Assembly (NCBI GenBank): GCA_030430845.1
Contig: JAUIKE010000028.1
Location: forward strand, 1-63,725
Reading direction: 5' to 3'
Source of the DNA: Bacteroidia bacterium
Lineage (GTDB): Bacteria; Bacteroidota; Bacteroidia; Chitinophagales; Saprospiraceae
Length of the DNA stretch: 63,725 nucleotides
The notes below the pieces were generated by a model. The model was not told the origin of the DNA, ran no database searches, and saw nothing but the letters and a program-made list of their open reading frames with translations. Shown piece after piece: positions 16,877 to 24,772 of this stretch (its first letter is position 1; each line of letters starts with the position of its first letter). The translations under genes and the position numbers were made by a program.

Positions 16877-18331
16877 TTATTCCGCTGACTTTATTTTTTC
16901 GGCTACCAAGTTGTTTTCGCTGTCAAAAACTTCGAGTTTCAAAGGCATCTTGCCGAGTGCATGGGTGGCACAGCTTAGGCAGGGGTCAAAAGCCCGGATG
17001 GCTATTTCTACCCTGTTCAGCATGCCGTCCGTGATCTCTTTCTGCTCGCTTAAATGCTTATTGGCCACCCAGCGTACAGCCCGATTCATAGCTTCGTTAT
17101 TGTGGGTAGTAGATACGATCAGATTGCATTTGGTGATCATGCCTTTTTCATCGACTTGATAATGGTGAATAAGTGTGCCCCTCGGCGCTTCGATGATGCC
17201 AATGCCTTCAGGTCTGCGATTGCCCTCCCTAAGTAGATCCGTTCCCAGGATGGATTCGTCGGTCAACAAAGCCTTCATTTCTTCAGCACAGTACAACATT
17301 TCGATCAGGCGAGCCCAATGGGAGTGCATAGTACTGTTGTTGGGCCGGCCGGCATAATAGGACTTGAATTCTTTTAATTCCTTATCAGCCAAAGGGGTAC
17401 TCAGGTAATCACACACATTAAGCCTGGCGAGGGGGCCGACTCGATTCCATCCGTCCTTTCTACCGAGGTTTTTCAAATAAGGGAACTTCATGTATGACCA
17501 TTTTTCCACACCCTCCGTAAAGTATTTCAAATAATCGTCACATGGGACGTCATGGAGCGTTACTTTGCCTTGACTATCTATGGCCCTGAGCCGGCCATCG
17601 TATAATTCTAAAGCGCCATCATCTCTTACCAGTCCCAGGTGACCGGAGGGGAAATCGGCAAAGCCATCCAGCCATTGAAAGTTTTTATGGTGGTAGGCTT
17701 TTATAAAATCCACGATTTCCTTCGACCACTCGATCATGGTGTCAATAGAAGGGGTATCGTTTTCTTGTAGAAAATAGGCTCTTTCGTCTGGGAACAAGGT
17801 CTTATGTACTCCTCCCGGAATCGCTGCAATACCATGGATTTTTTTACCGGCAATGGCTTTGATGATTTCCTGTCCGAACTTGCGCATAAGGATCCCTTTG
17901 CGAGCCAGTTCTTTATTTTCAATGGCTACGTTGACAACATTTCGTTTTTCCTTAGGGGCGTCAGCTCCAAATAGCAAGTCAGGCGAGGCCAGGTAAAAGA
18001 AATGTAAGGCATGCGACTGGAATACTTGCCCGTAATGCAGCAGCCGGCGTAGCTTGGTGGCTGTGGGAGACAGATCCTTTGGGTCTAAACCAACAATCTG
18101 GTCAATGGCTTTGGCGGCTGCCAGATGGTGACTGACAGGGCATATGCCGCACAGCCTTTGTACCAATAAAGGAGCTTCCCAATACGGGTGTCCTTGAATG
18201 AACCGCTCGAAACCGCGAAATTCAACTATGTGGAAATAGGCATTTTCAACTTTACCATTATCATCTAAGTGTACACTTACTCTGCCGTGTCCTTCTACTC
18301 TTGTGACGGGGTCAATGGTTATTTTTTTCAT
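16877..18331 (-). CDS. hoxH: [NiFe] hydrogenase large subunit, bidirectional (group 3d)
   Basis: 484 residues. Both nickel-binding motifs are intact: RLCGICPVSHH near residue 60 and DPCLSCATH near the C-terminus. A tail of about 26 residues follows (starting ALGKMPLKLEVFD), the extension removed by HoxW after the His. The N-terminal VTRVEGHGRVSVHL motif is also typical. The subunit carries the Ni-Fe(CN)2CO site and interconverts H2 with protons and electrons. It follows the hoxU-hoxY fusion and precedes hoxW, the same order as in Cupriavidus necator. General hyp maturation genes are not in the window. Confidence 0.95.
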   Translation of the reverse strand: MKKITIDPVTRVEGHGRVSVHLDDNGKVENAYFHIVEFRGFERFIQGHPYWEAPLLVQRLCGICPVSHHLAAAKAIDQIVGLDPKDLSPTATKLRRLLHYGQVFQSHALHFFYLASPDLLFGADAPKEKRNVVNVAIENKELARKGILMRKFGQEIIKAIAGKKIHGIAAIPGGVHKTLFPDERAYFLQENDTPSIDTMIEWSKEIVDFIKAYHHKNFQWLDGFADFPSGHLGLVRDDGALELYDGRLRAIDSQGKVTLHDVPCDDYLKYFTEGVEKWSYMKFPYLKNLGRKDGWNRVGPLARLNVCDYLSTPLADKELKEFKSYYAGRPNNSTMHSHWARLIEMLYCAEEMKALLTDESILGTDLLREGNRRPEGIGIIEAPRGTLIHHYQVDEKGMITKCNLIVSTTHNNEAMNRAVRWVANKHLSEQKEITDGMLNRVEIAIRAFDPCLSCATHALGKMPLKLEVFDSENNLVAEKIKSAE

Positions 18332-18343
18332 AATAAAAGTTTT

Positions 18344-18376
18344 TAGGAGCTGACGGCCGCCGGCCGTCAGCTCCTA
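18344..18376 (-). other. Intra-operon perfect hairpin between hoxU-hoxY fusion and hoxH
   Basis: A 33-nt perfect palindrome, arms TAGGAGCTGACGGCCG and its complement around one central base (a stable 15-bp stem with a 3-nt loop). It fills the 53-nt gap in the hox operon. On the transcribed strand there is no T-run after it. It may tune relative expression or protect the upstream mRNA (inference). Confidence 0.6.
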
Positions 18377-18384
18377 TTTTTACT

Positions 18385-19659
18385 TTAATCATATTTAAAC
18401 TCAGAATACAAGATCGAAAACTGCTCACCCCACAATAAATTTTTAACGGCTTTCCATATGTGATTGGCTGTAGGAGGGCAGCCAGGGATGTGGTAGTCGA
18501 TCTCTACAATTTCGTTACAGGCATATACCTTATCCAGGATCTTCGGCAACTCTTCGCCATGCGGTATAATATACTCCCCTGTTTCGCAGGTCAAGCAGTT
18601 CAGATAAGCTTCTTCCAGGCATTCTCCAAGAGGAATGGTGTTTCGCATGGCAGGTAGCCCACCCCAAATGGCGCATTCTCCAACAGTCACCAGTAGGTCA
18701 CATTTTTTTCTAAACTCCCGGAGTACTTCAATATTTTCCGAGTTACAACAGCCTCCCTCAATCAATCCAATGTCACAGTTTTTGGAAAACTCTTTAATGT
18801 CATTAAGAGGCGATTTGTCAAAATCCACCAATTCGATCAAATCCAGCAGGCCCAGATCGATATCCAGCATGGACATATGGCAGCCGAAGCAACCGGCCAA
18901 TGAGATAGTAGCGATGGTTTTTTTCTCAAAGGAATCATTTCCTTTGGTCATTTGAGCGAATATCTTTGGTTCTTCTTTCCGAACGGAAGTCATGTCGAAG
19001 CGTCGATCACCAAAGGGTTTAGCCATGGATTTGCCCCGAACCAGGATGGCTCCTGTTGGGCAAATATTCATAGCTGCAAGGGCCTGTGCTTCGCTTAATT
19101 TGGCTTCCTGGACATAGTCGATGCCAACGACTGTTTCATTACCTCTGTTTTGGAAAGAAAAAACCTGTTTTTTGTCATCGGTCAGTACTTCCTCTACACA
19201 GCGCCTGCACTTTACACATCGATTGTGCTCGATGACCATTCGCTTGGGATTAAAATCAATGAGGCGATCTTTGAATAGGTGAGGGAAACGAGAGTGGGCT
19301 ACGCCCATTTCATACCCCATGTGTTGGAGGTCGCAATTGCCGCTTTTTTCACAGGCCGGACAAAAGTGATTGCCCTCGGAGAACATCATTTCGACTATGG
19401 CTTTACGAGTATTTTCTAGTTCAGGCTTATAGACCTCAACTTCCATACCTTCGGCCGTTTTAGCCATACAAGCGGGGCCGGGGCGACCATTAATATTGCA
19501 AGTACAGACCCTGCAGGTGCCCAATGGTGGGTCAATATGCTCGTAGTAGCAAAGTGATGGAATAAATATGCCTTTTTCCTGGGCTACAGTCACCAGATTG
19601 CGGCCTTCTTCCGTTTCAATTTTTTGCCCGTCGATGGTAATGGTGATTTTTTTTGTCAT
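18385..19659 (-). CDS. hoxU-hoxY: Fused HoxU-HoxY: diaphorase Fe-S subunit plus hydrogenase small subunit
   Basis: 424 residues in one uninterrupted frame. Residues about 1-225 match HoxU: 2Fe-2S Cys set in LCYYEHIDPPLGTCRVCTCN and PACMAK, the His-Cys3 motif EGNHFCPACEKSGNCDLQ, and ferredoxin Cys in NRCVKCRRCVEEV with MNICPTGAIL. After a short polar linker, residues about 243-424 match HoxY: SLAGCFGCHMSMLDIDLG, VGECAIWGGLPAMRN and YHIPGCPPTAN, which carry the proximal 4Fe-4S ligands. In known hox operons hoxU and hoxY are separate genes of about 235 and 180-210 codons, so this is a fusion. It joins the electron-transfer wire of the diaphorase directly to the hydrogenase small subunit. Confidence 0.93.
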   Translation of the reverse strand: MTKKITITIDGQKIETEEGRNLVTVAQEKGIFIPSLCYYEHIDPPLGTCRVCTCNINGRPGPACMAKTAEGMEVEVYKPELENTRKAIVEMMFSEGNHFCPACEKSGNCDLQHMGYEMGVAHSRFPHLFKDRLIDFNPKRMVIEHNRCVKCRRCVEEVLTDDKKQVFSFQNRGNETVVGIDYVQEAKLSEAQALAAMNICPTGAILVRGKSMAKPFGDRRFDMTSVRKEEPKIFAQMTKGNDSFEKKTIATISLAGCFGCHMSMLDIDLGLLDLIELVDFDKSPLNDIKEFSKNCDIGLIEGGCCNSENIEVLREFRKKCDLLVTVGECAIWGGLPAMRNTIPLGECLEEAYLNCLTCETGEYIIPHGEELPKILDKVYACNEIVEIDYHIPGCPPTANHIWKAVKNLLWGEQFSILYSEFKYD

Positions 19660-19668
19660 GATGCCATT

Positions 19669-21408
19669 TTAATTTGTGAACCTTTCATATTCAGCCACTG
19701 CTCTGTCCAGATCAAATTCTTTGTTCAGCCCTTCTTTCTGATTATCTACTTTGCTGTTAAAATAGTCGGGGAATTTGTCGAGTGCCATGAGCAGCGACTG
19801 GGTAGCTGCTTTGCCCAGGCCACAACGGCTGGTCATTCTCATAATCTTTCCCCATTCCCTTAAGTCATCGAAGTCAGTAGTGTAGGCAAGTCCTTTAGCA
19901 ATTTTTTCCAACTTGCGCTGGACGATAAAATTACCTGCCCGGCAGGGGGTACAGACACCGCAGGACTCGCTTTTGAAAAATTCCGTAAAATTCATCATAA
20001 TATCGAGCAGGTCCCTGTGTTTATTGAAGATCATAAAAGATCCACCGCAGGGCAGGTCTCCCTTCATGATCTTCCGGTCGATCTCCTTCATGGATATGCA
20101 TTCACCCGAAGGGCCGCTCAGTTGGATAAAGTGGGGGTCGTCAGCCTGACAAAGCTCCAGTACTTCTTTGACGCTCGTTCCCCATTCTATTTCGTAAATA
20201 CCAGGCAGTCGGCAATCGCCAGAAATACTGAGTACTTTGGTACCTGGAAAATCCGGGTGGCCGGTATTCAGGAAGTAATCGGCACCTAACTCAAGGGCCC
20301 GGGCGGCCGCACAAAAGGTTTCAACATTATTCACAACGGTGGGGAGCCCGAGGTATCCTTTTTCGGTGGGGAAAAATTGCCGGGTACGGGGCTCTCCGCG
20401 TTTTCCTTCCATTGAATTCAGCATGGCCGTTTCCTGTCCACATACATAGGAGCCGGCACCTAACTGGATGTGGATGTCAAAATCAAATCCATTTATTCCA
20501 GCCACATTTTTTCCAAGAAGGTTCATTCGATAGAACTGATCGATGGCCATATCCAGTTTGGGTTTGAGCCAGGTATATTCAGCGCGCAGATAGATGATGC
20601 CATGGGCGGAGCCTACTGCATATCCCGCGATGATCATACCTTCCAGCATTAATCCTGGTAAGGCATTCATGATAACCCGGTCCTTAAAAGTGCCCGGCTC
20701 CCCTTCATCGGCATTGCAGGCAATGTATTTAGGTGAAGCCGGCTGTTGGCGACATAGTTCCCATTTTTTTCCGGTGGGATAAAAAGCGCCGCCCATACCA
20801 CTGATCTTTGATCGGGTGATTTCTTCGATCAGAGATTCCGGACTGAAATCTTTAAGCTTTTGAAGCGCAGCGCCCGGATGATAGGGCCTGAAGTAAATAG
20901 CTTTATCTGCTTGAGGAACATGGCGTAGGTTATCGGGCACTTCATCGCAAATATCCGCAGGATCAGCTCCCTGTTTGAGCTGGGCAATAATGCTTTTGAC
21001 CTTCAAAGTGTTGAGATTGGTAAAAGGGTAGAAGTTGATCAAACAAGCCGGTTCCTGGTCACTCAGGCCGATACAAGCTGTTTCGAATAGCCCGAACTGC
21101 CGACTGGGGTCAAGGCCTCCAAAGGTAGCGCCCGTTTCTTTTTCGAAGGCTTCTTTGACCCTTTCAAAGCCTTTGCATTCGGAGATAATACTGTTGTTGA
21201 GGTAGATGGTAAATTGACCGGCCGGCTGACGGTGAAAAAAGTGATAGAAGGAAAGGACACCCTCGATTTCTACTTGTGACATACCTAGGGCCTGGCTGCA
21301 GGCGGCTACATCTTCATCCCGGATATAGCCATGTTGGTTTTGAAATGCCCATAGGCAATTTAATAGTTCGGTTCTTTTTTTCGGTTGGAGGTTGTTTTCT
21401 GTACCCAT
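19669..21408 (-). CDS. hoxF: NAD-reducing hydrogenase diaphorase subunit HoxF
   Basis: 579 residues from the ATG at 21408, which aligns with the start of known HoxF; an in-frame ATG at 21450 would add 14. The N-terminal NuoE-like domain (about 1-150) holds GLFETACIGLSDQEPACLIN. The NuoF-like part has the flavin/NAD motif region KISGMGGAFYPTGKKW and YIACNADEGEPGTFKDR, and the N3-type 4Fe-4S Cys in ESCGVCTPCRAGN and SRCGLG. The usual glycine loop GRGGAGFxTGxKW is altered to GMGGAFYPTGKKW. The subunit binds FMN and NAD(H). First gene of the hox operon, 9 nt before hoxU-hoxY. Confidence 0.94.
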   Translation of the reverse strand: MGTENNLQPKKRTELLNCLWAFQNQHGYIRDEDVAACSQALGMSQVEIEGVLSFYHFFHRQPAGQFTIYLNNSIISECKGFERVKEAFEKETGATFGGLDPSRQFGLFETACIGLSDQEPACLINFYPFTNLNTLKVKSIIAQLKQGADPADICDEVPDNLRHVPQADKAIYFRPYHPGAALQKLKDFSPESLIEEITRSKISGMGGAFYPTGKKWELCRQQPASPKYIACNADEGEPGTFKDRVIMNALPGLMLEGMIIAGYAVGSAHGIIYLRAEYTWLKPKLDMAIDQFYRMNLLGKNVAGINGFDFDIHIQLGAGSYVCGQETAMLNSMEGKRGEPRTRQFFPTEKGYLGLPTVVNNVETFCAAARALELGADYFLNTGHPDFPGTKVLSISGDCRLPGIYEIEWGTSVKEVLELCQADDPHFIQLSGPSGECISMKEIDRKIMKGDLPCGGSFMIFNKHRDLLDIMMNFTEFFKSESCGVCTPCRAGNFIVQRKLEKIAKGLAYTTDFDDLREWGKIMRMTSRCGLGKAATQSLLMALDKFPDYFNSKVDNQKEGLNKEFDLDRAVAEYERFTN

Positions 21409-21654
21409 AGCCGCTTTTTTGGTTAGGATTAGATAATACGCCTTCCTCAAAAACGGCTACAGCCATATTTGGGTAAGGGTATTAAAAAATTTAGGGCGTG
21501 TTGGGGCAAGTTTTGAAACAAAAACTTATCTCAACCGCCCCCTTTGATTCGCTATAGGAAGTTAGTCTTTACCGGACTATCAAATTAGAGTAAAAGGTAG
21601 CTTACAGAAATGAGGAAAGTCATATGATGAGATGATAATTGTGGAGGGGATCAA

Positions 21655-21682
21655 GACATGACATGTCTAGACATGTCATGTC
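21655..21682. repeat. ACATGTC palindromic repeat, pair 2, left copy
   Basis: A perfect 28-bp palindrome with halves GACATGACATGTCT and AGACATGTCATGTC. Same half-order as the left copy of pair 1; its centre is 105 bp from that of its partner at 21761. Confidence 0.9.
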
Positions 21683-21760
21683 CTGGCACTGTTTCTATTA
21701 AGCTTTGAATATCAGGTATTTGGCTTGGTTTGCTTGGGGGGATGTGTATCCTTAGCTCCG

Positions 21761-21786
21761 ACATGTCATGTCTAAAAATGACATGT
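21761..21786. repeat. ACATGTC palindromic repeat, pair 2, right copy
   Basis: A 26-bp imperfect palindrome: ACATGTCATGTCT followed by AAAAATGACATGT (two mismatches). Half-order and spacing match the right copy of pair 1. It ends 19 nt before the 3' end of the gene at 21805. Confidence 0.85.
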
Positions 21787-21804
21787 TTTTAACAGTACAG
21801 GGCT

Positions 21805-22323
21805 TTAAAGCTTTACGGGAGTCCCTGTTTGGTAGACTTCTTCTGTTACTTCTTTTCCCATGATTACGCCCGCATCCCAGTCCTGGGCAATTTTCCACTG
21901 CCCGTCGATTTTTTTGAGTACGCAATGAAAGCGGCCGTAATAGTGGCGGAGCTCCCCTTCTTTGGGTTGCATGGTGACTTTATAATACCCTACCTCATAG
22001 GAAAGGTTATCCTTTGTCTGTCTGGATTCCAGGGTAAAGGTAATGGTTCGTTTTTCGCCTCTTTCTTTGACCAGTTTGAAGCTTTCTCTATTGCGGGCTT
22101 TGTATTCTTCTCCCACCCAAATCATACGTGGGCCTGATCGGATGACATCCTCTGTATGCAGGGCATTAAAACCTTCCGCATCAAAATTATTATAGGTCTT
22201 GGCGAAGGCCTTCCACAATTGCCGGTCAATTTCTTTATGGATATCGGCTACGTCCGCCTGGCTGAAGGAAACAGCCGGGCTGATCAGAACAAGCATAAAA
22301 AGTAAAATACGTGGATACTTCAT
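21805..22323 (-). CDS. Exported SnoaL-like (DUF4440) domain protein
   Basis: 172 residues from the ATG at 22323, which gives a clean signal peptide (MKYPRILLFMLVLISPAVSF, cut after FSQA). A longer in-frame start at 22485 adds 54 residues before the signal peptide and is rejected. The mature part is an NTF2-like cone: IHKEIDRQLWKAFAKTYNNF, DAEGFNALHTEDVIR, then beta strands ending VLKKIDGQWKIAQDWDAG. Family members are often small hydrolases/isomerases or ligand-binding proteins; function here is unknown. Relative of the fragment at 11033. Confidence 0.85.
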   Translation of the reverse strand: MKYPRILLFMLVLISPAVSFSQADVADIHKEIDRQLWKAFAKTYNNFDAEGFNALHTEDVIRSGPRMIWVGEEYKARNRESFKLVKERGEKRTITFTLESRQTKDNLSYEVGYYKVTMQPKEGELRHYYGRFHCVLKKIDGQWKIAQDWDAGVIMGKEVTEEVYQTGTPVKL

Positions 22324-22875
22324 AATAACTGTTTTTTGAGGTAAAAGTAAACTAACTGCTCGTGTTTTGCTTTCAATATTATAATTCTGGAGAACTAAGT
22401 ACTGACTTACCGCAATTAATTTACCACCTATGATTGACTTCCGGGGCAGTATCATGAGAATAGTGAAAATCACTGATGCAATCAAGTGCCGACATGGTTT
22501 GGATTACTAACAAAATTGAGTAATAACTAAAAATGAGCAGTGGGTTTTGTCTTCCAAAAGGAAATTGGGCAGGCTTTTTCCTTCCAAAACCTGCCATTAT
22601 AGGACAAAAGCGGACAGTGGATTGGTGAATTGGCTAGATTGTGGTAATTTTGATCAGGCTTTTGCAAGTGTGCTAGTGACCTGGTGACTCCAAGTCACCA
22701 GGTCACTAGCAAGCCCCCGCCAATGCAAAAAGACGAGAGTAGACTCCAATATTATTACAGCCCTGTTTTTTGCCTCCTATGGCATCGGTCAAGCTCCTAA
22801 AGTTTTCGCCAATGAAAACCTTACGGCTGAAGACTTTAAATGAGGCGGGAAGATCTACACCTCATAGGGAAGATC
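22324..22875. other. Gene-poor intergenic region
   Basis: About 550 bp. It contains a strong hairpin at 22671-22711 and a weaker one near 22570-22605 (GGCAGG ... CCTGCC). A short plus-strand frame near 22747-22842 reads NIITALFFASYGIGQAPK, like a broken signal peptide, but has no supported start. No complete gene is seen. Confidence 0.5.
22671..22711. terminator. Perfect hairpin, 19-bp arms, 3-nt loop
   Basis: Left arm TGCTAGTGACCTGGTGACT and its exact complement enclose the loop CCA. It lies about 165 nt beyond the 3' end of the AraC gene on the minus strand and upstream of the SnoaL-like gene, so it may separate these two transcripts. Confidence 0.55.
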
Positions 22876-23925
22876 TTATAGTTTTCTAAACTCAGACGGC
22901 GTCATGCCCGTATGTTTTTTAAAAACGGTATAAAAAGAGGAAATGGAGTTGAAGCCACAATCATAGGCCAGGCTGGTGATGGTTTTGTGTTGATGATCCG
23001 GGTGTTTCAGAAGCCGTTTGATTTCTTCGATACGGAGTTGGTTGATATAATCGGAATAAGACTGCTGATAAGATGAGTTGATCAGTTGCGACAAGTGATT
23101 AGGAGAAACATTCAGTTGACCGGCTAGTTTTTGGAGAGTCAGTTGTGGGTCCAGGTAGACTTTTTCTTTCTCGATCAATTCTTCCAGTGCATTTTTTAAT
23201 GAACTGATTTGCTCTTGCCTCAAACTGGATGTCTGGTATTTTTTATTTAGGGACTTTGCCTGTCTGTTTTCTTTTAAAATGATTGCGCTGATCACATAAA
23301 CACCCACGGCATAAAGCACGCATCCGCCAATGTAGCCAACATATTTAAATAGAGCTGGTGAATAGACCAGCAGTAAAATCCCAACTATAATGATCAATAA
23401 TCTGAGCCGGCGAGAGGTGCCGACATCCCCGTTTTTCAGCTGAAGTTTTTTTCGGGCAAAAGCGTGATAGAAGGTATAAAAAGCAAGCAGGTAGTAAACC
23501 AATATCGAAATATAGGAAGTCCATAAACCACCATTGACCCAAAAATTCCAGGGAAGAAAAGTACTGGTTGGCAATAACAGGAAATAGGGTAGAAAATGAA
23601 GGTAAAAACGCTTGTTGAATTGAAACTGCTTATTTGACTGGGCCAGAAAGTAAAGAAAAAACAGCGGGCCGATGGCAAATTGATGGATCAGCCCGAAGTT
23701 GACGGCCGTTCGCCAGAAGGGGATCGGATAATGAATATTCGGATCGATCAGGCTGGTATGCACCACGATGTTCTTGGCCACACGTATGCTGGTAGCAATG
23801 AGTAACAAAGCAAAGACTTTGTTGGCAAAGCTCTTTTTAGGCCTCAGCCAGAGCAGCAGGCTAAAAAAAAGTCCATGTGCGGTGCCCAGAATAGCAAAGA
23901 GTGTCGGGAGATCGATTTTTAGCAT
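22876..23925 (-). CDS. Membrane-anchored AraC-family transcriptional regulator
   Basis: 349 residues. The first 220 or so hold about seven hydrophobic helices (for example LFAILGTAHGLFFSLLLWL and RLLIIIVGILLLVYSPALF). The C-terminal third is an AraC DNA-binding domain: LTLQKLAGQLNVSPNHLSQL is the first helix-turn-helix and ITSLAYDCGFNSISSFYTVF the second, ending FKKHTGMTPSEFRKL. This arrangement (membrane sensor plus AraC) is common in Bacteroidota. Ligand and targets are unknown. It borders the alginate locus but sits beyond its last gene, so involvement in it is unproven. Confidence 0.92.
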   Translation of the reverse strand: MLKIDLPTLFAILGTAHGLFFSLLLWLRPKKSFANKVFALLLIATSIRVAKNIVVHTSLIDPNIHYPIPFWRTAVNFGLIHQFAIGPLFFLYFLAQSNKQFQFNKRFYLHFLPYFLLLPTSTFLPWNFWVNGGLWTSYISILVYYLLAFYTFYHAFARKKLQLKNGDVGTSRRLRLLIIIVGILLLVYSPALFKYVGYIGGCVLYAVGVYVISAIILKENRQAKSLNKKYQTSSLRQEQISSLKNALEELIEKEKVYLDPQLTLQKLAGQLNVSPNHLSQLINSSYQQSYSDYINQLRIEEIKRLLKHPDHQHKTITSLAYDCGFNSISSFYTVFKKHTGMTPSEFRKL

Positions 23926-23981
23926 ACTATGAAAATAGCAAGAATTTTGCTATTTCAGGATCTAGACGATTGGCGATTCTG

Positions 23982-24689
23982 TTATCCTTTCTCTTTTTTC
24001 CAATTTTCAAAATCTATTCTATTTTCTTCTGTAGTCAGGGGGTATAAACCAATGATCGACCTTCCTTCCTTAATTTTATCAGCTACATAAGCTTCATAGC
24101 ATTCCATTTTTTTCGCTTCCGTTGCCACTTTGTCGGCTAAGTGTGCCGGAATAACCATCACCCCATCATCGTCACCTACTATGACATCTCCCGGAAAAAC
24201 AGCGACATCTCCACAACCAATTGGAACATTGATGTCGAGTGCCTGGTGTAAGGTCAGATTGGTCGGTGCCGAAGGAGCATTATGAAAAGAAGGAAAGGGT
24301 AATTTTGCAATAAGAGGAGAGTCCCTAAAGCCGCCATCGGTAACCACTCCGGCAGCACCTCGAACCATTAATCGGGTAATTAAGAGAGACCCGGCCGATG
24401 CAGCCCTTGCATTTTTCCGGCTATCCATAACCAGTACGGCGCCTTCAGGGCAGGTTTCAATGGCCACTCGCTGAGGGTGCTCGGGATCCTGGAATACGGT
24501 AATGGGATTCAAATCTTCCCGGGCAGGGATATATCTTAGTGTGAAAGCTTCCCCGACCATAGTTGGTTTACCCGAAGCCAGGGGACGAACGCCTTGAATA
24601 AATTGATTCCTTAGCCCCCATTTAAACAAAATAGTAGCGATGGTAGGGGTACTGGTCTTTTTCAGTTGTTCTTTGCTTGCTTCTAACAT
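23982..24689 (-). CDS. RraA-family protein (aldolase/demethylmenaquinone methyltransferase-like)
   Basis: 235 residues. The RraA fold is shown by GEAFTLRYIP, ASAGSLLITRLMVRGAAGVV with TDGGFRDS (substrate/metal site around the Arg and Asp), and a phosphate/metal-binding region IGCGDVAVFPGDVIVGDDDG. Many RraA-like proteins are 4-hydroxy-4-methyl-2-oxoglutarate or related 2-keto acid aldolases rather than RNase E regulators. Because it closes an operon of lyases acting on uronic acids, a role in cleaving a keto sugar acid is plausible (inference). It is 83 nt downstream of the heparinase-type lyase. Confidence 0.85.
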   Translation of the reverse strand: MLEASKEQLKKTSTPTIATILFKWGLRNQFIQGVRPLASGKPTMVGEAFTLRYIPAREDLNPITVFQDPEHPQRVAIETCPEGAVLVMDSRKNARAASAGSLLITRLMVRGAAGVVTDGGFRDSPLIAKLPFPSFHNAPSAPTNLTLHQALDINVPIGCGDVAVFPGDVIVGDDDGVMVIPAHLADKVATEAKKMECYEAYVADKIKEGRSIIGLYPLTTEENRIDFENWKKEKG

Positions 24690-24707
24690 ATAGGTAGGAG
24701 TTAATGT

Positions 24708-24760
24708 AGAGGAATTAATAATAGAGGCGGCCAGCGGCCGCCTCTATTATTAATTCCTCT
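24708..24760 (-). other. Perfect hairpin, 25-bp arms, 3-nt loop
   Basis: Left arm begins AGAGGAATTAATAATAGAGG and ends GCGGCC; the right arm is its exact complement; the loop is AGC. It occupies the gap between the heparinase-type lyase gene and the RraA gene, so it may reduce readthrough into the latter or stabilise the upstream mRNA. Confidence 0.65.
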
Positions 24761-24772
24761 AGTTAATGATGA

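Larger units (their letters stand above)
21409..21804. other. Intergenic region upstream of hox operon
   Basis: About 400 bp with no convincing gene. It should hold the hox promoter; I could not find a clean TAnnTTTG with correct spacing. The right half contains palindrome pair 2 (21655-21682 and 21761-21786). Confidence 0.6.

Noticed and set aside
22747..22842. Small plus-strand protein with signal-peptide-like start
   Set aside because: No start codon in a suitable position and no ribosome site; could be chance or a fragment.
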